NCBI GenBank assembly: GCA_031835245.1
Contig: JAVKOQ010000162.1
Location: 1-64,000 of the forward strand
Length of the DNA stretch: 64,000 bases
Reading direction: 5' to 3'
From: Balamuthia mandrillaris
Taxonomy: Eukaryota > Discosea > Longamoebia > Balamuthiidae
Shown here: positions 11,619 to 21,800 of the stretch, one piece after another
Layout of the letters: every line of letters begins with the position of its first letter
Numbering within the stretch: the stretch's first letter is position 1
Made by a program: the position numbers and the translations under genes
The notes under the pieces: model-generated
Seen by the model: the letters and a program-made list of their open reading frames with translations, nothing else
What the model was told of the DNA's origin: nothing
Database searches by the model: none

Positions 11619-11852
11619 GGTTGGTTGAATCCAACCTTAGGAAGGAAATAGTTGGTGACGAGACAAGAAGTGTATTCAAGAGAATAAAGGAAGGACAACA
11701 AGAGTGAATCTCCGATGTTGCTTCAAAGTACACCGAGAGAAAGGGGAAAAGGAAGAAAGGAAGGATGGAAGATACAAAAGAAAGGAGAACTAAGGGTCTG
11801 GGACGGATCCAAAATAAGGAGTCTTGAAAAAGTGTTGGTGATTTTACCAACA
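11619..11852 (-). repeat. 5' LTR of the chromovirus
   Basis: Direct repeat of 7751-7982, followed by CCTT at 11853-11856. No clear tRNA primer-binding site was recognised just inside it. Confidence 0.85.
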
Positions 11853-11856
11853 CCTT

Positions 11857-12317
11857 CATCTTCAACTACAATGAAACAATGCTCTGGACTCACCTGAAGG
11901 TTGTTGCACAATCTTCAAGAGTGCAACTAACTCTCAAGCAGCTCAAGAAGAGGGAGCAAAAAGTGTTGACACTGGTGTAGGGTAACAACCTGGTTAATTC
12001 TTCCTTTGAAAACACTACCAACTCTTTTCTCAGCTCTCATAGACTTCTCCACAATCACTGGACAAAACTGTGAATAGGTCACAGAGGAAGATTGGCACCT
12101 TTAGACAAAAGAGTTCTTTATCTTTTACATTAAAGAGAAAAGGCAACAGCTACAACTTTCAGAGGCTAGAGCATTACCATTACTTAATGGACATGCATTT
12201 CATTTAGATCCAATAGCCATTAACTTCTAAATGACAGTTAGTAGATGTCCTGGTTATTTCTGCTCTCTCTTCTTCAATTCTTCAAACTTCTTGATCTTGC
12301 TCCATTTGTATCTTTCA
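11857..12317. other. gap without recognisable genes
   Basis: Between the 5' LTR and the second dispersed repeat copy. No ORF of note and no family match seen. Confidence 0.5.
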
Positions 12318-12500
12318 AATGGTATACTTCTCTTATTCTCTCATCTTCAGTACCTTCCTTTGTTTTGTAATTCATTAGTGAAAGGTGTTGAATGAGCTTT
12401 CAGACTAACTTCATATTATCTAGCTTTCCTTTCCTTTCTTATCTTTTCCCTACTGTCGTATTACTTTCAAAGATTGATAAAATGAAGAAGAACTTCTATA
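12318..12500 (+). repeat. dispersed repeat, copy 2
   Basis: Direct-orientation partner of 7058-7275, with the same order of landmark motifs and a shorter pyrimidine-rich centre. Confidence 0.6.
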
Positions 12501-12549
12501 CTCCAACTTGTTACTTGTTACTTACTCCTTTGATCACATCACCAAAATG

Positions 12550-13085
12550 AAGTTGTTCAGCCCATTCCCACTTCTTCCAAAGGCTTCAACTGCATTCTGG
12601 TCACCACAGACATCATTATTTGGTTCACATCTTCGAACCCAGTCCAAGCCATGTGGCCCACACCCTCTATCAATTTGTCTCTGATTTCAGTCTCCCTAAG
12701 ATCCTTCAGTCAGACAATGGCACTGAGTTCGTCAACATGATCATCAAAGCACATTCAGTAGGAAGCTGGGAGGAGGAAGAAGAATAGTCTTGTGGAATGG
12801 TAACTGGACCAAAGAACAGTTGGAAAGGAGAAGACTTGTAACAACAGGTAACATGTTGGTTGATTGCATATTGGGCAGCAGGAAGAAAGGTGTGCCAGTG
12901 AGACCAATCACTATGCCTCTTGCAGGTGTATCACACAGAAGGTCATCACAAAGCAGAAACCTTGTCTGTCAAGATCTGGAATGAAGGCTATTATTGGCTT
13001 ACTCTTCATGCTTACTGTTCCTGCACTTGCCTACAGTGCAATGACTGCTTTAAGCACAACATCACCAAACACAGCTTTCATCTCC
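12550..13085. mobile_element. scrambled integrase-region fragments of the chromovirus family
   Basis: Three short pieces resemble parts of the integrase region of the element at 7751-11852 but lie side by side in changing orientation: about 12560-12755 (+ sense), about 12755-12910 (minus sense, like 8479-8640) and about 12925-13085 (+ sense). This is a rearranged fossil, not a second whole element. Confidence 0.7.
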
Positions 13086-13385
13086 TCAAGACAGGATAGT
13101 TGATTGGAATGTGAGTTATGCTGTTGTAAGAACAAGAATGATAGTGGAGACAAGAAAGTATGAGACCTAAACTTAATTTACTAGAAGTGAAGAGTACAAG
13201 TAAAAGTAACATATCTTGTGTTGTGTATGAGTTTGTTGTGGTAGTGATGATGTGGAGTTGTGTGTAATAGGAGCAGAAGATGAGGCTGGTGTAGCAGATA
13301 TTGCTTGAGAAGACTGTTGTTGTAGCCTGCGTACCTTTTTTGGCACTGATCTTCCATGTGGTTGCATGTTTTGCAGTGTGCACAA

Positions 13386-13562
13386 ACAGGACCTATTATG
13401 TGGAGTAATGGTGATTGCTGTTGAGGAGATTTGATGTGACCGTTATCTTTTGAAGAAGGTTAGGGAAACTCTGACTCAATGAGGACTGTGAGCTTGAAAG
13501 CAGTGATGACGTCTTGTAGCTTGTTGTGAAGAGTCTGTTGCTTGTACTTCTACTTGATGTGG
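13386..13562 (-). mobile_element. chromovirus gag/protease-linker fragment
   Basis: Closely resembles 10586-10742 of the element, including the stretches GTTGTGAAGAGTCTGTTGCT (GTTGCGAAG... in the other copy) and TACTTGATGTGG-type sequence (CGACTTGATGTG in the other copy). A fossil scrap of the same family. Confidence 0.7.
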
Positions 13563-13595
13563 GTGGCGGGGGTTTGTAGAGCAGAATAGGGCTGG

Positions 13596-14228
13596 TTGGC
13601 CATCAAGGCCTACTGTGAGTTGGAAAGACAAGCAGTAATTCGTCAAGCTGAGAGGCAAGATGGCCACTTTGAGCTACTTGCAGAGATAAGCCAAGCAAGA
13701 AAAGAGGAAGGTGAGAAGAATGAAGGTGAGGGAGGTGAAGGGATGAGTGATGTTGAAAAGAAAGCCAAGAGGATGAGGGCCTTAACTCGAGTAGCCAAGG
13801 TGGAGAATGCAGCTGAAGGAGAAAGAGGAACAAGAGCATGGCTATTGCATAACTTCTTGACAAATGGAAGATGTTTGGTTGGACAACAATGGAGCTTAGT
13901 GATTACCAACCCAAGGAAAGAACGTTTGATGAATGCTATTTGTTGTAGTGGTCTGCCCATTGGAAAAAAGTGGGGAGTCATTCAACAGTCTGAGGAGGAT
14001 AGTAAATGCTCTGTATGCAATGCTGAGGAAGAAACAGCAGAACACTTCCTGTTAAGATGTCCAAATCTTTGGGAAGATTGCCTTAGAATCTGGAGTGTGG
14101 ACAATGGAAATGAAGAACAAGTCAAAAAGCTGATTATAGAAGAAGACTGTACAACAAAGCTCCTGTCAAGTGGAAAGAAATGCAACAGAGCTCAAGAGAT
14201 AGAACAATGTAAGCAAAGTTGTAAATGA
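13596..14228 (+). pseudogene. 3' end of a LINE (non-LTR retrotransposon) ORF2
   Basis: An open frame of about 210 codons ends with a Cys/His knuckle, CSVCNAEEETAEHFLLRC (C-X2-C-X8-H-X4-C). This is the zinc-binding motif (zf-RVT-like) at the C-terminus of many LINE reverse-transcriptase proteins. The upstream half is Lys/Glu-rich. No reverse-transcriptase catalytic motif is left upstream, so this is a 5'-truncated copy, as is usual for LINEs. The 3' UTR and poly-A tail were not delimited. Confidence 0.7.
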
Positions 14229-14879
14229 GTCTGGAGATTATGGGCAGCAAGAGCAAGTTGGAAGCATGGAAGTTCTTCTGCATTGTTATCAATCTCTCCT
14301 AAGGCCAGGCCAAGGTGATGCTGAAAAACTCGTTCGCAAACTCTAAAACTGACCCCAAACTTCTCAGTCCTTCATCCACCTACTGACCATGATGGCCCAC
14401 TTTCTGACTGCTACTATCTTGTGAAGTGAGATGGATTCAGACAACTCCTGTGTTGCAGCCAAGGACTTCAGCTCTTAGTAACCCATCTCCACCTACTGGG
14501 GACCAAAGTACTCCAAGAAGAAATGTCACAAATGGTATTAGTTCTCTTTGGGAAGGCAGTGATGTTGGAAAACCAACAATTCATGTTATTATGACTTCTT
14601 GTTACCACTCTCCCTGGATACCCCAAATTCTCTTACCTCTTTTTATTTTCCCTTTTTCCTTATGACCCACACATTCAAAGCACATACTTTGGTCCACACC
14701 TCTTTTCTTGTGAAAAAACCCTGAGTTACTTGAATGCTGTTCTGTTATACTACTCTCCCATAATACCTATCCCTATCTCTCCTTGTATATATATTTCTTT
14801 CTTTCATTCTATTAAAGGTCTTTTCCCTGCACACAACAAGTTGGTATCTGTTGGGTTGTTCCCTCACCGGCCTTATCAC
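14229..14879. other. gap between LINE fragments, no gene recognised
   Basis: Low-coding DNA between the two LINE pieces. A TGTTGGAAAACCAACA sequence at about 14567 recalls an LTR end, but no partner was found. Confidence 0.45.
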
Positions 14880-15722
14880 AGTTCCTTTCTTGATCTACAG
14901 GGTTTATCCCCCATCAACACCAGCTTTGCCCAATGTTCCTTGAAGGCTGCCATACTACCATAGGGCTTATCAACTGCTTTGGGCTCTGCTTCATGCTTTG
15001 CCACTATCCTCCACATGTTGCCAATCCATTTTTGCATTTCCTTGATATTCTTTCCACTTCATTCAGTCCTATTTGTGGGCTCTACACAACTTCACAAACC
15101 TTTTCCTAAGTTCCACAAATTCCTCTTTGGCCTTTCCATCATTCTTCCTTCTCTACAAAACCATTTTACATGGTTGCCACCTGTTACTAGCTACCTTGCC
15201 CATCCACCTCCATGCTACCACAAAGTTCACAATCCTCTTTTGTTTTTCAGCTCTCCACGTAAACACTAGTGTTTCCTCTTCAAGCTGAGGCACTGAGAGG
15301 CAGCCTTTGAAAGACTTCACTAAAACCTTTCCACTCACATTGTAAATAGATTAACCTCTTTCATTCCAGCCCTTTCCAACCCTGGTGTTCCAATTTCCTC
15401 CAGTAATTAGGAGTCTTCCTTCCTTGACCTGGTCCAGGATTCTCTCCTCAATCACAGCCAAGGCAACCTTGAAGTCATTCAAGGTACCTCCTGGAGGGAA
15501 ATACACCATACTGCTTAAAAAGATGCAACTATGTCCTGTTAATTTCACCCCAGTGGAGTTGGTCGTTTGCCACTCTTTCCTTGATGTTTCCCTGAACTCC
15601 CTATTGAACAAAAATAACCCTGCACCACTAAAGCAAAGCAGTTGACAGAAGTTGCCAGGAGCTAAAATAGCAGAAAAGGCAAAGTGTTTTTCTTTTTTTT
15701 TCCTCACCAAATTTTGCTGCAT
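14880..15722 (-). pseudogene. LINE ORF2 fragment with endonuclease motif
   Basis: On the minus strand, at about 15560-15370, the protein reads VYFPPGGTLNDFKVAL...LLITGGNWNTRVG. This matches an APE-type endonuclease strand with the GDFN-like motif in altered form (GGNWN). Further 3' (15340-14880) an open but broken stretch (KNIKEMQKWIGNMWRIVAKH, then SMAAFKEHW) fits the linker between endonuclease and reverse transcriptase. It lies opposite in orientation to the LINE end at 13596-14228, so these are two copies or one inverted copy. Confidence 0.6.
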
Positions 15723-15783
15723 GGCACCACTTTACCTGCACCACCCCTTCCATAGCCACGCCTCCCTGGAGCAGCTCCTCCAT

Positions 15784-15975
15784 CTTGGTAAAATCACAGA
15801 CACTTATCTCTAGACTCCTCATGTTGGATCCATCCCAGACCCACAGCTCTCCTTTCTTTTCTATCCCCTTATTTTTCCTTTCTCTATTCCTTTTCTCTTG
15901 GTGTACTTTCAAGCAACGACAGAGATCCCCTCCTGTTGTCTTTCTTTGTTTCTTCTGAAATACACTCCTTTTTGA
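15784..15975 (+). repeat. solo LTR-like fragment of the chromovirus family
   Basis: Resembles the reverse complement of the LTR at 7751-7982: TTGGTAAAATCAC near the start, GACTCCTCATGTTGGATC, then a pyrimidine-rich centre and AATACACTC at the end. More diverged than the two LTRs of the main element. Confidence 0.7.
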
Positions 15976-16230
15976 TCATTTGTCCCTTTCTTTTGTTAAG
16001 TTGGACATAATCAACACACTTATCCACTGATTCCCCTCCAAGTGCAGGGCAACAATCCGCCTATGTTTGCTCACTCCAACAAAGTTAATTTGCTTTCTGT
16101 CTGCCCAACAATTTACCAATTCCTCTTGCCTTTAGCCCCTAGAGTTGACAAATGCTACTGAAGTCATTGGGTCTCCTCTCCTTCCTCACTTCCAATGTCA
16201 GACCAGTTGGCAGTACCATAATGCTCCTCT

Positions 16231-16353
16231 TGTTGGTAAAATCACAAACACTTATCTCTAGACTCCTCATGTTGGATCCGTCATGGACCCTCAGCTCCAG
16301 CAATGTCAGAGATTCACTCTTGTTGTCCATCCTCTGTTCTCTGGAATACACTC
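16231..16353 (+). repeat. second solo LTR-like fragment, shorter
   Basis: Begins TGTTGGTAAAATCAC and shares GACTCCTCATGTTGGATC and GGAATACACTC with the copy at 15784-15975. A shortened relic. Confidence 0.7.
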
Positions 16354-17002
16354 TTCAGCCAGCACAATGCAAGAGAGATCCAATGAGCTGTCCAAAGCAC
16401 TGTTGCAAAATTCTCTTCCTTTTCCTTCCTCTTCTCCCTATTTCTTTGCTCTGTAGGCTTCCATAGCAGTTTGCCTTCATTCTTGACCAGAAGTACTAAA
16501 ATGCCTCTATCAAATAGCAAACAGCTAACAAAGATTTTACTGTATGAGGAACAAATCCCTTTCAGAAAAGGGTTGACTGTCTCTTACTCACCTCTTCCCC
16601 TCAGAGCCCTCTCTTTTCTTTCAACAACTCCTTCTTCAAAAACCCCTCCATAGATCCTCTATCATATCTCCTCCAATTATCCTGGGTCCAAAAGCAAGCC
16701 TCACCTTGCAACTACTACATAACACCACAGCAATAACTCATGTGAAAGAAGAGCCATCACACTCACCAATCCTTCAAAACAAAAACCCAACCATTCCCTC
16801 TAGCCACAGTGGTATTTTCTTGCTTTTGTTGTTGAGATGGTTGCACAAACAGCTGAGCTGTTAAAAGTGAACAACATTAGTGTACCTGTTAAAGACTAAG
16901 CTATAATAGCTTTCTTTCACTTGCTGTTTTGGCTAAAACCCAGTAGTCATCTTATATCTTGGAGAAGAGCCCCTCCAAAGGCCATGGGCATGGTTTTGAA
17001 GG
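16354..17002. other. gap without recognisable genes
   Basis: Repeat-derived looking AT-rich DNA between the solo LTR and a transposase relic. No coding potential recognised. Confidence 0.45.
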
Positions 17003-17209
17003 TCAAGTATGGCCATTTTCCTTATAGCTCCAACTGTCATCCTTTTTAAATACAGTGCGCCTCCCCCCCAAGTGGATATCAGTTGAGTCAATGACTAGGC
17101 TGACCTCTTTAAGTTTGGTCAAAAAACAGATGACGTGAAAAGCGTGTCTTGCAAGGCCTAAAGAGCACGACCCTAGCTGCCATAATGAAAAGCATGTGGC
17201 CAAGTCCAA
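17003..17209 (-). pseudogene. possible DDE transposase relic
   Basis: A 68-codon open stretch reads LVIDSTDIHLGGRRTVFKKD followed by DSWSYKENG. The order Asp-Ser-Thr-Asp, then Lys-x3-SWSYK-x-N, resembles the first catalytic block of DDE_Tnp_4/PIF-like transposases found in fungi and protists. No further catalytic blocks are seen, so this is a short remnant close to the 3' side of RPS3A. The family call rests on this one motif. Confidence 0.35.
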
Positions 17210-17502
17210 AAGAGTACTTGCTCGTCCACTGACACTACAAAATTTAGTTTTTGACCCTGGGTCTCATTGCCGGTTGCTTCTGGCCTCAAGATTCTACTTC
17301 GAGCCAGTTGCAACAGGCTCGAAGTGGTGGCGAAGGAGGTAAAGAACGGCAGAGGGGAGAAGGATAGCAAAAACTCTTTAAAAAAAAAAAGTAAAACATA
17401 GGGCGCACAAAAGTTTAATGAGTAAGACAGAGAAGCAAAGGGCAATACTCCCATCTTAGCCAATGAATCAGGTTAGCAAGAAAGAACAGCAAAAGGAGTA
17501 CT

Positions 17503-18532
17503 TTAAGAGCTCTCCTCAGTAGCGGCCTCTTGTGGAGCAGCTTCTTCTCTCTCAACACGGGCACCAGTGTCCTCGGCAAAGGAAACAGCGCCATAAAGCT
17601 CAGTGATCTTTTGAGCATCAAACTTGGGGGCCTTCAACATCTTGACCTTCCTGATGAAAACGTTCTGAAGGGGGTAGATTCCGTTGCACTCCTTCTCAAT
17701 CTTCTTACCAATAGCCTCGGGGATAAACTTGGTAACCAAGTTCTTGAGGTCACAAGTGGAGGCTTCACGGGTCATGATGTCCATCATCTTGGCACGAATC
17801 TGCTTGATTTGCGAAGTTTGAGCATAGCAAGTTCGCTTCTGCTGGTTTGGCCTTCGCTTGGTGAAGCCAATAGCAAACATGCGGATCAAGAAACCGTCGG
17901 TAGTCTTCACATCAACGTGAGCCTCAATCAAAGTTTGCCATTTGCGAACAAGGGAACGCAACTTGTCTGTGGTGAGGTTCATGCCCCAGAAGTTGGTGAG
18001 GCAGGATTTGCCCTGCACATCAACCACCTTCAGCTTGATCTTTCGGTGAGCCTGGTCCTCATCCTTTTGGAGATCAGCAAGGTTGATTTCAATGACACGA
18101 CCAATCAAGCCATCCCGGGAAAGTTCTGCAAACAATATTAGAGTGAGTTCACAAAGATAGATCATCGCTGTTCATAGACAAGTAACGTACTAGTTCCCTG
18201 GGTCTTGCTCACAGGGGTCTTACCCACGCTGCGGTTGCGGAACATACCAGGGGCTTTGATGTCATACCAATCTTTTCTGGCGAAGGGATCGGTACTGGAA
18301 AGAATACATATGTTAAAAAGATTGTCACACCCAAAAAAACCGGAGAAGCTTACATTTTTTTCTTTTGGCCTTTTTTGCCTCCTTTGGAAATGCGCTTGTT
18401 CTTACTGTGCGAAGCTAGGTTAGCCAAGGCAGAAAAGTGGGGGGGACGAAGACAGGAAGGGAAACATAAAAGGGCACACTCACACGGAACAAACACAACG
18501 TAAAACAAAAACATCACGTACCCAACAGCCAT
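17503..18532 (-). CDS. RPS3A: 40S ribosomal protein S3a (eS1)
   Basis: Component of the small ribosomal subunit. Four exons were resolved on the minus strand: 18532-18522 (MAVG), 18404-18354 ([16 protein letters not shown]), 18294-18191 ([19 protein letters not shown]...) and 18125-17503. The N-terminal Lys-rich tail, DPFxxKDWYD...KAP and the [18 protein letters not shown] block are hallmarks of eS1. The protein, about 260 residues, matches the family length and ends in a Glu/Ala-rich tail. Introns begin GTACGT or GTAAGC. The gene is divergent from the adaptor-like gene that starts at 18827, with 294 bp between the two start codons. Identification is secure. Confidence 0.95.
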
Positions 18533-18826
18533 GTTGTGCTAACCCGAGTGTAAAGCGTGCGCCTAGGTCTGGCTCTGGAACTGGTTTGCTTTTTTAAAAA
18601 AGTAAAATAAAATTCGTAGGGAAGAAAGAAGGCAGAACGACCCACAATCTAGAGGTCACCCCCTAAACTCCGGGATGGTGGGTTACGTCATCGAGAGAAC
18701 CTGATTGGGAGTTGAAACTCCACTTCTACAGAGGAAATTTCGTCGTCCAAAGAAAAGGAAGAAAGGCAAGGCCCGAATAGCTGCCAGCTAAGGACCTCTC
18801 CTTCTGCCAACCCTTCCACCGCGCCC
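18533..18826. promoter_or_regulatory. divergent promoter region RPS3A / adaptor-like gene
   Basis: 294 bp between two divergent start codons. It should hold both promoters, inferred from gene layout. No TATA box or known site can be named with confidence. Confidence 0.4.
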
Positions 18827-21800
18827 ATGTCCACTCACGGTGGACAGGAACTGATAACGGAGACAACCTCCTCCGAGCAAGGATGTACTTCAACACCTGC
18901 TGCTCCTCCTGTAGAAGCTTCCTATGGTGACAGGGATACCACCAGAACCCCCTCAGCGCAACATTCTTCCTTATTGCTGGATGACTTGTTCTTTGCCTCC
19001 TCCCCAGCTATAGGCTCCTCAAAAGGATCTAGCGAATGTTCCCCTGCTGCCACCAATGAGGGGAACCCAGAACCAACGCCAAACTCAGATTCTCATTGGG
19101 ACTTTTTCAACTTTTCTTCCCCCTCATTATATGCTGCTTCTCCGCCCACAAGCACCAGCACCGCGTTGGATGGGCTTGAAGAGCTATTTTCCTCTTCTGC
19201 CCCTTTAACTTTGCAGCAAGAAGCTCAAGAGTTGCACCCCCAAAACCTACCCCCTGCGCAGCTGACGAGAGCGACAGAAAGAAAAGAAGAAGAATCGTTC
19301 GAGAAAGAGCAGAAGCAAGAGGCAGAACAAGGATCTCTGCACGAGAAGAGGCAGGACCTGAAGCTGAAAAAAGAGCCACCACAAACGGCAGAGGCAGAGG
19401 CAGAGGCAGAGGCAGAGGCAGAGGCAGAGGCAGAGGCAGAGGCAGAGGCAGAGGCAGAGGCAGAGGCAGAGGCAGAGGCAGAGGCAGAGGCAGAGGCAGA
19501 GGCAGAGGCAGAGGCAGAGGCAGAGGCAGAGGCAGAGGCAGAGGCAGAGGCAGAGGCAGAGGCAGAGGCAGAGGCAGAGGCAGAGGCAGAGGCAGAGGCA
19601 GAGGCAGAGGCAGAGGCAGAGGCAGAGGCAGAGGCAGAGGCAGAGGCAGAGGCAGAGGCAGAGGCAGAGGCAGAAAAGGAGCAGTTACGCCAGAAGGGGC
19701 AGGAGCAAGGACCAGAGCAAGCACAAGAACAGAAGGAGAAACAGTGGGAGGAAGAGCGGCAGAAACAGGAGGAGGAGAAACAAAAGGAGCAAGAAGGGCA
19801 GGAGCTAGAACCAAACCAAGAACATGAGAAAGAGGAGACTCAAGAAGTGGGCCTATTTGGACACGAACAATACCTCCACCAGAAGGAAGGGCAGGATACA
19901 GAGTCCGAAGGATGGCATGACGGGAAATCTGCAACCCAACAGGACTTATCTGAGGGCGGAGGAAGAGATGGTGCAACGTTAGAAGATGACTTTTTCTCTC
20001 TGGCTTCGCACCAATCCCCACCCGAGAGCTTCTTTCCGGGGAGAGACGAAGGCTTTGATACCTGGTCACTTGCCACTGCCTCGTTGAGGGACACGTATAA
20101 AACCGGCGCTGTCGATTCTGATTGGGCTGCCTTTGATCACTTCAGCACTGCCAGTACAGGGGACCATTCCACCACTACCCATCAGGGCATGAACGGGTGG
20201 GACTACTCCGATTTTGAGACAAAGAGGCAACCGTGGGATGAAGGAAGTGGAGAAGTCGAAGAGACAGAGGTTGTAGAGGAAGAAAACGGAAGCAAAGAAA
20301 GCGCACAGGACGAATTGGAAACGCGAAGAGAACCAGAAACAAGGAAAGGAAACCTGCATGAGGACCAACAAAACAACGCCACCAATGCTTGTTCACTACT
20401 TGCCCATGGACATTCCGAAAAAAAAATCGACGCCGTGCAAATAAATAACAACGAACCCCACACAATAGGCGATGGGCAATGGCAACGTTTTAATAACTAC
20501 GCTCCTGCCTCAATGCTTGATGACCAGGATGACGATGACTTACTTGAAGAAGATGATGTTCATCAAATGGAGAAGAAAAAGGACGAATTTCCTGAAGCTG
20601 CAGAACGGGACGAAGAGGATGACGAGTTTGGAGACTTTGAATCGATGTCATCTGTGGTCCCGCCAGGATCTCTACCGGGCAGTGCCCTTTCTCCCGCTAC
20701 TGCTGACGAAGAAGATGAATTTGGAGGTTTTGAGCAGCATGCCGGGAAGAGCGTCCCTTCCCCACCAAACAACGCCACAAATTTATCGAAGTTGGTGCAG
20801 AGCCTTTTGCTGGAAAGCAAAGACGAAGGCAAGGAAGACACCTGCCCCACGCTTTGCGAATCCATCTCAGCCCTATTTCCCGCATTTCCTCCGTTCTACC
20901 CAGAAGCTGAACATCAGCAAGTATTCGGCGACCCTGTAACTTTGGAAGAATATGCGCCCAATGCTACTTCAAAGTTTGTTCCTTTTTTTAACACCCAGGC
21001 TTGTATGCTGACCTTATTTTCCTTGTGTTGTAGCCTATTATCGGTGTTAGTTGGCAGCAGCCTTACCAATTGGGGGGAGTCACTGGTTAAGATCGGATTC
21101 GAAAAGGCTTTAGGAGTGCCATTGGCAACCCTCACTTCAAAGGCTCCTCTCAAGGACTATGGACCAATCGGCAGTGACAGCAGCGGAGTTCAGCACAAAA
21201 ATGGAAGCATTCACCTCAGTAGGTCTCAGCCTGCTCTAAGTGCTGCCGAAAATAATTCCGTAGAGAGTTCCTTGGGCTCTGCGTACCCACAGAAGGAGAG
21301 GCGGCGGCACGGCATCGTAGCAGATGATTCCTCTTTAACAGCTACCATGAAACAAAAGGGAAGAGATGCCCTACAAGTGTCCGTCAGTACCTCCCAAGTC
21401 AACGGCCATCATTCAAGTACTAACCCTGCCCAAAACAGTGCCAACATCAATAATAGTGAGACCCAGGACACCTGGACAACCGCACGCTCTACCGCCTATC
21501 AACCTCCCCTCTTCCCCTTAGGCATGACCTCGTTGGTCCCTGTTTCCTCTTCCACATTCCCTTTTGTCTCGGGCTCAACCGTGTCTGCTACCTCATCGAA
21601 TCCCATTTCCAGCAACAACGCTACGGAGGAACTGGATCTAAACCTTTTAGAACTGGCCACTTCCTCCACAAAGCCCTATGAACAAGACCCAATGTTTGCT
21701 CCCATTTCAGAGTTTCCAGCAAAAGGTGACACCAAATCGACAGGATGTCCACCGTCTACGAAAGACTCAACTGATGTCATGGTGGAAATCATGCAAAAGC

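Larger units (their letters stand above)
7751..11852 (-). mobile_element. broken Ty3/gypsy LTR retrotransposon (chromovirus)
   Basis: About 4.1 kb, bounded by two direct LTRs (7751-7982 and 11619-11852) and by a 4-bp target duplication CCTT (7747-7750 and 11853-11856). On the minus strand the parts follow Ty3/gypsy order: gag, protease, reverse transcriptase, RNase H-like, integrase and a C-terminal chromodomain, which defines the chromovirus branch. A polypurine tract lies next to the 3' LTR at about 7985-7997. The coding parts are broken by many interruptions. The two LTRs differ by roughly one base in ten by eye, so the insertion is old. Confidence 0.9.

Noticed and set aside
14567-14700. 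TGTTGGAAAACCAACA as another LTR start
   Set aside because: Not similar to the chromovirus LTR beyond the end motif and without a partner copy.
17530-18141. 203-codon + strand ORF over RPS3A
   Set aside because: Antisense shadow of the last RPS3A exon; no family resemblance.
19107-20069. Long minus-strand ORF with a (Pro-Leu) repeat
   Set aside because: It is the antisense reading of the GAGGCA array within the adaptor-like gene; the repeat alone keeps the frame open.
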